DNA of 64,000 nt from Globodera rostochiensis (lineage: Eukaryota; Nematoda; Chromadorea; Rhabditida; Heteroderidae), in the NCBI GenBank assembly GCA_018350325.1, contig JAEVLN010000023.1:869001-933000 (forward strand). The letters are read 5' to 3'. Both the position numbers and the translations under genes were made by a program. Shown here piece by piece: positions 45,860 through 54,751 of this stretch. The notes below the pieces were generated by a model that was given only the letters and a program-made list of their open reading frames with translations, had not been told where the DNA came from and did no database searches. Every line of letters starts with the position of its first letter. Position 1 is the stretch's first letter.

Positions 45860-46378
45860 ATGGAATTTTTGGAAGACGACGGCATGCCGCCAATTTTGGA
45901 CGGGCCCTTTAGCCCTGCGCGAAATGAAAGCCTGGCAGAAACAAACAACAGCGACGGCACAAAAGTATTTCGTCTTGCCGACTGTCTTGAGATTCTCGAA
46001 AGCGCTGCGCGGGATTATGACTGCATCTACCCGCTGCCAAAGCTCGGGTCTGTCAATTTTTTAGCTCGCTTTTATCTAATTTTAGGACAAGGCGAGACCA
46101 TCACATGAGCGGCTGTTTGCTGACCCGTTCTTTGGGGTCAGCGAACCGGATGTACATCTTTGAGTGGGAGGAGTGTTTAGAGGTTTGCCCCAAAACAGTT
46201 ATTCAAAATTATAATCAAGCTTTAGCTGAAAGGCCACCTAGAAATGGAGGATGGATCGAGCAAGCGGGTCCTTCACGAGTTTTACGAAAAGTATGACGGG
46301 ATTGAGGGCCTCGGCCGATTTCTTCGCGAGTGTCTGTTTAACTTTTTCTATTTGTTGTATTCCGCTGTGGAAGATTAA
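45860..46378 (+). CDS. Maverick protein of unknown function, three exons
   Basis: Exons 45,860-46,047, 46,086-46,182 and 46,226-46,378 join at GT/AG with closing phases. The introns are only 38 and 43 nt. The product is about 145 aa and acidic, starting MEFLEDDGMPPILDGPF, with ADCLEILESAARDYDC in the middle and FYEKYDGIEGLGRFLREC near the end, then a hydrophobic FNFFYLLYSAV tail. It faces the protease gene tail to tail (18 bases between stops). I do not recognise the family; it may be element-specific cargo. Confidence 0.6.
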
Positions 46379-46395
46379 ATTTTTTTTAAATTTAT

Positions 46396-46882
46396 TTATT
46401 GTAAACTGTTTGTTACAAAGGCATAAACAAATTCGTCGGGCCTATTAGATCGGTTAAAAATTTGCATTATAACTTCAAAATCAAGCCCAAGGGACATCAA
46501 ATAAATAAAAGTGATTACATAATGGCCACAAACATTAGAAAAGATAGACTGAAATATTCTTTTGTTAAAATAAATTTTCTTAAATTTTTCGGACAAATAT
46601 TTTTTAATTAAAGAGTTTGGCATATCGCCGTAAGAATCAAAAAAATAGGCCTCTGTTGGCGACTTGGCCCAAATCGCGCACCAGTGAGAGCCCGGCCTGC
46701 CAGCTCGGTCCTTAATATAAAATTAGTAATAAATAGTTTTGCAAAAACCTTACCAAATTAACAATCAAGCTGCAGGGGAATCTTGAACACCCTGGCAGAC
46801 CATCCGAAGGGAAGGTGCCCATAAAAAATTTCCTTGTCGCCGGATTCTCAAAGAGAATCTTGTCGATGATCCGGTTGTCCAT
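46396..46882 (-). CDS. Adenain-like cysteine protease of Maverick (C5 family)
   Basis: Two exons, 46,882-46,754 and 46,710-46,396, join in phase 0 across a 43-nt GT/AG intron to give 147 aa. The catalytic layout of adenovirus-type maturation proteases is visible: His in PGSHWCAIWA, an acidic residue in AYFFDSYG, and Cys in SNVCGHYV. The front (FFMGTFPSDGLP, LIVNL) fits the usual approach to the active site. In this superfamily the enzyme cleaves capsid precursors. It is the last gene of the minus-strand virion cluster, and its start lies inside the small membrane-protein frame upstream. Confidence 0.85.
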
Positions 46883-47084
46883 TTTGGCGCCGAATCCTCC
46901 TCTCTCGCAAGAACAAATAAAACCCAACGGCTGCAGCCCCTGCAGTCCCAAACAAATAGAGAAGGCACAGTGCAAAGTGTATAGGCGACTTTTCGATCAC
47001 CTCCGGGAAACAAAGAACAACCCCCTCGCGCGGGGATGAGGCCATTTGAATAATATTTTCCAAGGAGTAATTGTCGTTTTTCAT
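46848..47084 (-). CDS. Small single-span membrane protein, Maverick
   Basis: A 78-codon frame whose ATG overlaps the capsid gene's TGA (ATGA at 47,081-47,084). One membrane segment (FALCLLYLFGTAGAAAVGFYLFL-like, about residues 36-58) is followed by basic RERRIRRQ. Position between capsid and protease genes suggests a structural or exit role, but that is inference. Its 3' end overlaps the protease start by 35 bases. Confidence 0.55.
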   Translation of the reverse strand: MKNDNYSLENIIQMASSPREGVVLCFPEVIEKSPIHFALCLLYLFGTAGAAAVGFYLFLRERRIRRQNGQPDHRQDSL

Positions 47085-48469
47085 AAGGACAGGTCACTTG
47101 TAATTGATCTATTACGATCAATTAGAATGAGGCCGTCGGCCTCTCCGTATGCTATTAAGGTGACGCCCTCGGGGGGAACAGGCTCGGAAAATCGAATGTT
47201 CACCGCAGTGCATCCCTCCTTGATCAGCTCAAAGCCAGGCGAGTCTTCTTGCGAGTTGGTCATTTGGAAGACATAAAGGCAAAAAGCCGTCTTGAACATG
47301 CTGTAGCTGAGGCCGTTGCTTTCGGTTGTACAAGCAAGGCCGAGGTGTTCCTGCGCGTCATGATAGGCCCTTGCATAATTGTTGTTTTTGTAGTCCAAAT
47401 TGTAAGGGTATTGGGGGTATGTTCTGCCAGAGGCCGTTAGTTCAATGTCCCTAACCTAAAAAGGAAAAACGCTTGAGCAAGTTTTTAATTGATTCTTACG
47501 TTATGGTGATTAAAGAAAAAAGGGTTCTTTTGTTTATGGCCAATGTAGTTCTGATTGGCGACTAGCCCGATGATGACCCTTCTTGGCACTTCCTCCGTGA
47601 ACAAATTGGCAGAAAAGTCGTATCGGCCTCCGGTAATGAACAGGGACTTCATAAACGATTTGCGAATCCCAAATCTGGCCGGCTCAACATCCAGCTTCCT
47701 TGCAATGTCCAAACTCAGCCCGTCCATTAGATCGACAGTTTTTACAATCAGCCGGCAGTCGGAAATTTCCAAAACAAATTTATCTTTTTCTTTTTCTTGG
47801 TGCAGCATAAAATCGTCAGACTGCAGCGCGAGTTCAATGTCAATCTCGACATTGCTAATCATATACAAATCTTGGTTGAATATATCGGCACTCAACTTGC
47901 TGATTGTTTGATAGGCTTTGCTTTCAGCTAACGGCTTCCTTCGCTTATCATTGGCCTTAGAAAGGTCAGTGTCGCGAAAATAGCCCGCCACCCCAAAATA
48001 GGCATCCTTTGCAGCAATCGGATAACTGAGTTCCGTGTCGAGGTACACCTTGTAGCTGTACAACTGGTTGGAGTCGTACACCTCTCGCTGGTTGATATGC
48101 ACTTTCAAGTTTCGAATAAAGGTTGCCCCGGGCATTTGGATTAGCCCAACCGAGTCAGACGGCCCAATATTATTAAGCAATCCATCTTCGGCAATCTTTT
48201 TGATCTTAAACTCAGTGAACACAAAGACCTTGCTGAGATCAATATAACTGGTTATTGGGTGAATCTAAATTTTATTGGCGATTGAGTACGCAAAGCCAAA
48301 GTTTATCGATTACCTTAAAATGAAAAGGCCTAGAGCTTATCGGGTTCAAGGTCAAATATTCCCGGTAGCTTGAGTTTGACACTGCGCAGTTTGTTGGGGG
48401 AGTCGTAAAAAAGTCTAGCCCCGCATTTGCCACCTCCGCACTCGCAACATCCACTTTTTTATACAACAT
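47081..48469 (-). CDS. Maverick major capsid protein (double jelly-roll type)
   Basis: Three exons (48,469-48,314; 48,264-47,500; 47,455-47,081) join in phase 0 at GT/AG introns of 49 and 44 nt, giving 431 aa, near the usual 400-650. Landmarks shared with nematode Maverick capsid proteins (the F54H12.2-like family) are GLDFFTTPPTNCAV near the start, LSKVFVFTEFKIKK, INQREVYDSNQLYSYKVYLD, and YPYNLDYKNNNYARAYHDA near the end. It should form the capsid hexamers. The gene starts 16 bases after the pVI-like stop, and its stop overlaps the next start, an arrangement unusual for a nuclear gene. No frameshift or stop was seen. Confidence 0.88.
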
Positions 48470-48484
48470 TGGCAAAGCAAACAA

Positions 48485-49006
48485 TTAATAATAACCGAGG
48501 GAATCAAATCGCTTCTTTTTTAAAAGAGCTCTCTGGGGGACAGTTTGTCCAACAACGTCAAAAGGCTTCAAAATGATCTCCGCTTTTGTCTTCTTCCCTC
48601 TCCTCTTTCGTTTACCTCTGCCCTTTTGTAGAGATGAGGAGGCCTTGTCCAGCAGCTTTTTCGCCCCCTCTTTTCCCTCCGCCAACAGAGCTTCCTTTAT
48701 GTCGCCGCCTTTCGAGACTTGGTTGAGGACTCGCGCACCAGTTTCGAGGCCCTCCTTGCCAAGTTCAGAGGCAATATTTGCAGCGTAAGGCTTAGCTGCA
48801 GATATCATGGGGCGCAGGTAGCGCCACAAATTTCGCAGAACAGCTCCAACTCCTGCCCCTTTTTGGCGTGGGACCCCCAAAAAGTACCCGTATCCCCGCT
48901 GAAAAGTCGGCAAGCCCTCAAAATAGGTTATAGGCCCGCTGCCTGTTTGCTGATAAAATTGGTCCAGCCGCAAGTTGGAGCCGTCGATACACGAACCATT
49001 TTTCAA
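48485..49006 (-). CDS. Basic minor virion protein, adenovirus pVI/core-like
   Basis: The frame of about 173 codons has an N-terminal part LRLDQFYQQTGSGPITYFEG and GYGYFLGVPRQKGAGVGAVL, an amphipathic helical middle, and a basic tail (KGRGKRKRRGKKTK). This is the look of the small virion protein located before the capsid gene in nematode Mavericks and compared with adenovirus pVI or core proteins. Its first codon in frame is TTG (49,004-49,006), overlapping the upstream stop. No in-frame ATG exists before PMISAAK, so translation start is uncertain. The stop is followed after 15 bases by the capsid ATG. Confidence 0.65.
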   Translation of the reverse strand: MKNGSCIDGSNLRLDQFYQQTGSGPITYFEGLPTFQRGYGYFLGVPRQKGAGVGAVLRNLWRYLRPMISAAKPYAANIASELGKEGLETGARVLNQVSKGGDIKEALLAEGKEGAKKLLDKASSSLQKGRGKRKRRGKKTKAEIILKPFDVVGQTVPQRALLKKKRFDSLGYY

Positions 49007-50886
49007 AAGGTCAGAACCTTTTTAAACTGAAGCGTCAAAACTACTTGCCCAAAATCAAATGGAACTTCCCTAAAATAGATTTTAAAAGGGGCCTTAGATG
49101 TAAGTACACATACCGGCCGGTCAGTGTTCGAATCTCAACATCCAAAACGTCCACCTCGCGGGCGATTATTTTATGAAATAAAGGGGTCTGGAAATCTTTC
49201 TCTACCACGCTCCCTGATTTGCCTTCAACGGCAATCACTTGGAGGAGATTGGCAAAAGTATTTCCGAAAATCATGCTTTCAATGATCCCACTGTTGAGGT
49301 AGATACACAAATGGCTTACGCCGCCGCCCAAATCAACGGAATATTTGGCGAGATCCTCGTTTAGGATCTGCTGTTCCTGTTCATAGCCAAGTACGTAGGC
49401 CAGCTGGTCGGTCAATGTGATATGAGAAATTTTGTTGTCGAAGATTTTTAGCATAAACCTCCCAATATCCTCCATATAATAGAAACGGAATCCTTTGACT
49501 AGCACAAGCAGCTCTTCTTTTTCCTCTCGCGTTTTTGACCCATAGTTTTCGTCGTACACTTCGCGTTCAAACAACCCTTTGAACTCTGCGATGTTCCGCT
49601 GAATTTGGGCGGACGGGTTAAACGCCGGCAGATCCCAGGGCAGCTCTGGGTGATAAATCCGATATTTATCAACTGCGTTGGCAAAGTGGTATTCATCTTT
49701 TTCGTGCAGATAATGGACATCGGGGGTTGGGTCTTTGCCCTGCACTAGGCGCATCCATCCACCCCTATACGGTTTCAACTCCTTGAGAAGCTCGAGCTCT
49801 CGCAGTTTAAATTTTCTTTCTTGATCTCGCCGCATTCTCTCTTCTTCTTTATTTTTGTCTTGGCTGGCGCTCTCTTGTTTTAGTTTGCCAACTCTCTCGC
49901 TCTCCTTCAGCTCATTCTCTTTCCGCTCATTCTCTTTCCGCTCATTCTCTTTCCGCTCATTCTCTTTCCGCTCATTATCCTTCCGCTCATTCTCCTTCCG
50001 CTCATTCTCCTTCCGCTCATTCTCTTTTCGCTCATTCTCCTTCCGCTCATTCTCTTTCCGCTCATTCTCCTTCCGCTCTTTCTCCTTCCGCTCATTCTCC
50101 TTCCGCTCTTTCTCTTTCCGCTCATTCTCGTTCGTCGCATTCTCTATCCGCTGTAACCTCTCTATCTCCTTACGCGCAGCCTCTTGCCGTTGTCTCTCAG
50201 TCTCTTTGCGGCCATCCTCTAGCCATTTCTGTCTCTTGGCCTTTCGCTCATTTTCAATCCTATCTTTCTCTTTACGTTCTTACTCCACCCGCTGCAGCCG
50301 CTCTTTCTCTTTACGGTCTTCCTCCAAACGCCGCAGCCTGTCATTTTCTTTTTCGTACGCAAGTCTCTCTTTTTGCTCCTTTTGGGCACGCTCCCTCTCT
50401 TGGGTTGCAGTCTCATTTCTCAGAGGCAGGAGAGGGGCTTCGCCCGGGGGCTCGACGCCTTGCTCTTCCTCAACGACTTCTAGGTCAAAAAGCTCTCCTT
50501 CCTCTTCTACAAGAGCTGCCCTTTTCCGCGTCATCAACCGTTCCATCTCGGCGATCATGCCATGATGGATTCCACGCTCAAGTTGTTGTGGCGAAAGAAA
50601 ACTCCCGCTTGGCACTCTGAACCTATATTTGCGGCCATCGCGCAGATGAACAACCACGTATTGTTTCTCAAGCGTGCCCACTGTTGCCCAACTTAACGTA
50701 ATATTGGCTAAAATCTCTTGCCCAATTGGCTTACCTGTTGGGGTAAATTATGCCAGACATTCCCACCATCCAACCGGACCCCTCAAACACCAATTTCTTT
50801 GGCAAATGAACTTTGAATTTATTCGTTTTATTTCCAACAAACCCAGGCGTATTGCTGGGTAAAATTACAAAAAAGGAGTTGGTCAT
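49003..50886 (-). pseudogene. Penton-like minor capsid gene with ERKEN repeats and an in-frame stop
   Basis: Exons 50,886-50,735, 50,691-49,114 and 49,069-49,003 close to 599 codons. N-terminal landmarks are FFVILPSN and GWMVGMSGIIYPN. A Glu-rich coiled coil follows, then a tandem ERKEN/ERKEK pentapeptide array (about 16 units, 49,915-50,135), and a C-terminal domain (LKPYRGGWMRLVQG, IGRFMLKIFDN, LTDQLAYVLG) closing VPFDFGQVVLTLQFKK. The plan matches the minor capsid (penton-like) protein of nematode Mavericks, in which the repeat array is not a fixed part. One TAA (50,280-50,282) interrupts the frame before the array. A GTAAGA...TAG interval of 24 nt surrounds it, shorter than any intron here, so a nonsense change is more likely. 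Confidence 0.7.
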
Positions 50887-50918
50887 TTTTAAGAAATAGA
50901 TAAAATGATCAAGTGAGA

Positions 50919-51650
50919 TCACTTCCCGCCTGTGTACGGGTGATAGTGTCCGTTCTTTGTTGGCGCAAGCTTCTTTTGGTGCTTCATGATCAAGTCTGTG
51001 CAGTCAAAGTTCAGCTTGGCACAGTCGCGGCAGAAAGTTTGGGTGAACTCCAAACGGCCGTCGCCATTTTGGGGTGCCAACACGAAACGGCGGTCGCCCA
51101 GTAGGAAATTAGCGTTTTGGCAATCCTTACACATAAAAGTGAAGGTGCCATACTAAAGGGGAAAAGTTTAAGTTTAAGTTATTTGGCAGGAGCTCTCTTA
51201 CCTTTGGTCGAGCGAGTTTCCAAAAGATGGTTGGGTAGTCAAAGACACTTGGCTGGCTCTTTTCCTCGCCTGAAGTGAATAAATCGCAAGGCCTGCGACC
51301 TTAGAATACCATCACTTTCGTTGGCACGAATTTTCCGGGGCGGCAGCTCCTCTTGTTCTTGCTGTTGTTTGTCCCAGCGAGGCTTTCTTCCTCGTTTGGA
51401 AGGCCCAGATTTTTCCACAAGGGGCTTTCTGTCGACATCGTCGTCGTCGTCCAAAATGATGACATCATTTTCGGGTTTTTCTAAGTTTTTTGTTTAAAAA
51501 ATTGTAATAACGGAAAAAGTAACCTTGTTTAAATTTACGAGGCCCATTATTCTCCTTGCTTGAATCCCCAAAGTTTGGCTCTATAAAACGGCCCTTATGA
51601 CGATTTATAAATTTTGAAATTACTTTGGCTTTCCTCCAGAAATTGTTCAT
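50919..51650 (-). CDS. Maverick AT-hook/zinc-finger-like protein, four exons
   Basis: Exons 51,650-51,524, 51,480-51,310, 51,269-51,202 and 51,152-50,919 close exactly to 199 aa with GT/AG introns of 40-49 nt. The product has a basic start (MNNFWRKAKVISKFINRHKG), an acidic run (LDDDDDVDR), an AT-hook-like core (SKRGRKPRWDK), then a Cys-rich C-terminal domain with CKDC, FCRDCAKLNFDC and HYHPY as likely metal ligands. DNA binding is a reasonable guess. The stop lies 32 bases upstream of the penton-like ATG. I know no named family with this composition. Confidence 0.65.
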
Positions 51651-51978
51651 TTTGTCTTTTAGGAGCCATGAATAAAAGATGACAAAAATAATGACTTTCG
51701 CGTAAAAAAATGATCTGCAAAAATGTTTAGGGGAAAAGGGAGAAAGAAATAAGGGTGTTAGCTCGCAGGGACCTCCAGACAGTTGCGTTACGAAATAAAC
51801 GCCCCGCCCATTCGCTTCTTAATAGAGAGAGAGAGAGAGAGGTAGAGAGTACGTACGTGCGTGTTGAGGGGCCCCAAAGATAGAGAAAGAAATAGGCGGG
51901 AAAAGCAAATTCAAAAGTAAACACCCAAGCCATTTATTGATTTTTTCGTCAAACTTGTTATTCTTCATTTGTTCAAAG
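51651..51978. promoter_or_regulatory. Divergent intergenic region, probable bidirectional promoter
   Basis: The minus-strand virion cluster and the plus-strand cluster diverge from here. It contains a (GA)9-type microsatellite (51,824-51,842). No TATA box is obvious. Confidence 0.45.
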
Positions 51979-52386
51979 ATGGTTCCATTGACTACCGCCC
52001 TGTCAAAATTGTTGAATTGTAAACCGGAAAATTTGGCGGAATATTTGAATAACCCTGAGGCGGTGAACAAAGCGACCGTCTACTTGGGCGGCAAAAAACT
52101 CAAAACAACATACTTGAGCCGTGATGGCACAACAAAGGACGTCAAATTTGGCAATTTTTCACTAAAATCCGCGTCGGACACCTACGCTTTTGAAGGATTT
52201 CTTGGCATGTTTTGTCATCATTTTTCCCTCTCAAACTACCACCCTCCTGTTTCAGAGGTCAAGGTCCACCAATATTTCTACATAAAACACCGAATTCGGC
52301 TTCTTTACCCTCAGTTGAAGTGTGTGGTGGAGTACCACAACAAAGGCCACAGCAAATATTACCCCTTGGGCAAGTTTTATACCTAA
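51979..52386 (+). CDS. PAZ-like domain protein carried by the Maverick
   Basis: The 135-aa product (ATG at 51,979) has LGGKKLKTTYLSRDGTTKDV, then FGNFSLKSASDTYAF and VHQYFYIKHRIRLLYPQLKC followed by VVEYHNKGHSKYYPLGKFY. This order matches the region of Argonaute proteins that runs from the first linker into the PAZ domain, where the conserved pattern is YFxxxYxIxLxYPxLPC then YYPLE. The PIWI and MID domains are absent. PAZ binds small-RNA 3' ends, so a stand-alone copy could act on host silencing, but this is inference. It is the first gene of the plus-strand cluster. Just after the stop, a second frame continues (LYLRGFRELTLYLELL and an acidic tail to 52,523), so the 3' end may be frameshifted. 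Confidence 0.6.
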   Translation: MVPLTTALSKLLNCKPENLAEYLNNPEAVNKATVYLGGKKLKTTYLSRDGTTKDVKFGNFSLKSASDTYAFEGFLGMFCHHFSLSNYHPPVSEVKVHQYFYIKHRIRLLYPQLKCVVEYHNKGHSKYYPLGKFYT

Positions 52387-52535
52387 GGGGATTTCGAGAA
52401 TTGACCCTTTATTTAGAGCTGTTAGCCATTGACGAAAGTGCCGAAGGAGGCGATAAAGCGTCTGACGACCACAACTACTTGGACTACTTGAGTTTCCGAA
52501 CTTGGCAGACTCCAGTCTATTGAGTGGCGCAGAGA

Positions 52536-53006
52536 ATGAAACGGGCAAGGCCATCGCAAGAGTTTCCGGAGATTGAGTTCAACGTCAACACAATGGGTCT
52601 GACCGTGTATTGCCCCCGGCACCTGAAAACCCCGCGCTTGGTGCCATGGGACCAGCCGGGCCGCTGCTCTCGCTGCAGGAGCGGCACTGTCGAGCTCGAC
52701 TACTTTATTCAGGCAGAGGGTGTTACAGTGTTCTCGACTCGGCTCAAAAACGGGGGCGAACACTTTGTGCCATTTGACGAGATCGGTAAAGGTTTTTTCT
52801 GTAAATCAATCAATAAGTTGATTTTAGTGGATTTTGGCGACAACGCCAAAATTCGAATAAGATCGCGCAACAAAGTGTTCACTCTGCCATTGAGGCAGCC
52901 GGAGGTTTGGCAAGCTGAATCTGTTGCAGGGGCCGGCCAAGTGTTGGCAGTTCAACCGCCGACGGAAGTGATAAAGGACGGAGAGGAGAGGAAAGACACA
53001 AATTGA
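52536..53006 (+). CDS. Zinc-ribbon-like Maverick protein
   Basis: From the ATG at 52,536 (13 bases after the stop of the preceding frame) the product has IEFNVNTMGLTVYCPRH, then GRCSRCRSGTVELDYF, giving a CPxH...CxxC ribbon. Then ILVDFGDNAKIRIRSRNKVF and a Pro/Glu tail follow. A 42-nt interval with good splice signals (52,786 GTAAAGG to 52,827 TTTTAG) is in frame and may be an intron, giving 142 aa instead of 156. Function unknown; position before the ATPase gene suggests a virion or packaging partner. Confidence 0.55.
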   Translation: MKRARPSQEFPEIEFNVNTMGLTVYCPRHLKTPRLVPWDQPGRCSRCRSGTVELDYFIQAEGVTVFSTRLKNGGEHFVPFDEIGKGFFCKSINKLILVDFGDNAKIRIRSRNKVFTLPLRQPEVWQAESVAGAGQVLAVQPPTEVIKDGEERKDTN

Positions 53007-53062
53007 ATTCTTACCTAAAATTGAGGCCGATCAATCAATCAATCATTTTAATCTTTTTTGTA

Positions 53063-53755
53063 ATGGACTATCCGAGAATAAACGAGCAAGAGTTAAAATT
53101 TCCGATCCCCTGCGGGATTATTGTCAGTGGGCCCTCCTCGTCGGGCAAAACCCAACTGGTCCTTCGCCTATTAAGCTGCGCAGACGAAATGTTTGCCCCT
53201 GCCCCTAAGGCAATAGGTTAGCGCTTGATGATTACAGATTTATTGGGTGATTAAGTTTGGGCGTACGGCGAATACTCTGCGCAGATTCCGGAATTGGAGA
53301 GGCAGGGCATAATCGTTCATGCAGGAGCCCCGTCAGACGAAATGTTGAACAAGTTGCCAAAACCCTTTCTCATTGTATACGACGATCTGATGGGCGAGAT
53401 TGACGCGAAAAAGTTGGCCGACCTGTACACCAAAAAGTCCCACCATAACAACTTTGCGGTGATTTTCCTCACGCAAAACCTATTCGACAAGGCAATGAGA
53501 GTGCCAAGGTCAAACGCCCAGTACATTTTCCTTATGAGGGCGCCAAACGACATGTTGAGCATTCGCAATTTGGCCACTCAAATATTCCCTCGCGAGCAGG
53601 GGTTTCTAATCGACGCTTATAAGCAGGCGTGCGCTGAGCCGTATGGGTATTTGTTGGTGACCCTTCACGCAAACACTAACAACATTTTACGACTGAGGAC
53701 AAACATTTTTCCGGAGGACGACGAAAAAATTATATTTGTCTCTAAAAATGGTTAA
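53063..53755 (+). CDS. Maverick packaging ATPase (FtsK/HerA, A32-like)
   Basis: Exons 53,063-53,216 and 53,256-53,755 join across a 39-nt GT/AG intron to 217 aa. Walker A is GPSSSGKTQL near residue 25, Walker B is FLIVYDDLMGE, followed by NFAVIFLTQNLF (sensor region) and SNAQYIFLMRAPND. These are the motifs of the genome-packaging ATPase of Polintons and large DNA viruses. The length fits the family. The end overlaps the next gene's ATG (53,748) by 8 bases. Confidence 0.88.
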
Positions 53756-53990
53756 ACAAGAAAAGAAACAGCTGATCGGACAACGCGTGTTGGAAAATTA
53801 CGAATATTTGAAAACCCTTGGAAAGACATCCTCCCAGAAGAAGATACGTCATTTGTTACGCAGAGCCGGGTGTGAGGAGCTGTTGACGTTGGTGGAAATC
53901 TGTTTGAATATTTTAAACGGAAGCTTTTGTCTGACCAACAAACAAAAACAAAAGATTACCCCCTTTGCGAACAGATGGCAAACAAACTAA
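53748..53990 (+). CDS. Small basic Maverick protein
   Basis: The ATG at 53,748 overlaps the ATPase stop. The 80-aa Lys-rich product includes QKKIRHLLRRAGCEELLTLV and EICLNILNGSFCLTNKQKQK. A small basic protein of this kind often follows the ATPase in nematode Mavericks; its role is unknown. The next frame starts inside its 3' end. Confidence 0.6.
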   Translation: MVKQEKKQLIGQRVLENYEYLKTLGKTSSQKKIRHLLRRAGCEELLTLVEICLNILNGSFCLTNKQKQKITPFANRWQTN

Positions 53991-54055
53991 TTCTGCTGCC
54001 AATTGAACACTACAGGGGACTGGTTGCGGCGAGGGAGAAAGTAGAGGTCAAGTAA
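53975..54055 (+). pseudogene. Maverick gene cut off at the element's right break
   Basis: A frame beginning MANKLILLPIEHYRGLVAAR overlaps the preceding gene and runs into block A, where it stops after six more residues. The break marks where the right part of the element was lost. Confidence 0.6.
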
Positions 54056-54192
54056 ATAAATCCTAATTTATCAAAAAGAAAGAAATTAAAATAAATAATC
54101 CAATGAAATAATCTAACAGCTACAAAGAATATTTTAATCCCAAAAATGAATGCTTTTTCAGTTTTTCGAAAATGCCGACAACTTCGGCCCTT

Positions 54193-54751
54193 TTAGCGGC
54201 GTCCAGCGGGCACTCCGTAATTCTCCCAGCCATATTTCTTGACCTTGTCGGCGAGCCAATTCGCTTCTTTGAACATTGTGTCAACATAATCACTAAAATG
54301 GAAATAAAATTTTAATTATATTTAATTTAGTCGACACTGACTATGAGGAGTCAATTGGATGGTCCCATCCGCCAACATTGCCCCCGGCGTTGCCCAAAAC
54401 GTCTCTCTTGTGGCGCCCTCCGCGAAGTGCCGTACCTAAAATCAGATTTGGTTGAGTTGTTTTGGCACTTTTTGTCATTGTTTAAAAATAAATAACCTTT
54501 TGATTTGGATTTTGGCTGCTCATTTTCTTTTCCGATTCCATTTGCACCCGTTTTTTGGCCGCCCAATAACAACTTCACAAATTCGGAGATTAATTAAAAG
54601 AAAATCGCAACATTTTTACTAAAAGTCCGCGCGGCTCGGCTCCCCCCGGTTTGGCAACATTTCCTTTGGGCACGTCCATTTTAATCTCAATTATAAGCAT
54701 GGCCAAAATGGAGGCCAAAAAGAGAATGCTTTTGATGGATGAGTTGGGCAT
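54193..54751 (-). CDS. Secreted peptide precursor, block A second copy
   Basis: Same four-exon gene as 41,530-42,088. It differs near the end (WENYGVPAGRR here, WENSGVPAGRR there) and in the 3' flank. Both copies are intact. Confidence 0.7.

Larger units (their letters stand above)
44908..54047. mobile_element. Truncated Maverick/Polinton (9.1 kb)
   Basis: The left end begins AGTAGTTACC, matching the AG start usual for Polintons. The element encodes a penton-like protein, a pVI-like basic protein, a major capsid protein, an adenain-like protease and a packaging ATPase, the diagnostic virion set, plus cargo genes. It stops abruptly at 54,047 with no inverted terminal repeat. Protein-primed DNA polymerase B and the retrovirus-like integrase, usual in elements of 15-20 kb, are not present. 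It therefore cannot be autonomous as it stands. Confidence 0.9.

Noticed and set aside
46765..47121. 118-codon minus-strand frame across the capsid and protease junction
   Set aside because: Third frame over the membrane-protein and protease starts, with no recognisable domain; the coupled frames explain the region better.
50258..50282. 24-nt intron removing the TAA in the penton-like gene
   Set aside because: Splice-like ends exist, but 24 nt is well below the 38-51 nt introns seen elsewhere in the element; kept only as a test.
49855..50565. 236-codon plus-strand frame rich in SFRSF repeats
   Set aside because: It is the antisense of the ERKEN coding array; the minus strand has conserved domains on both sides.
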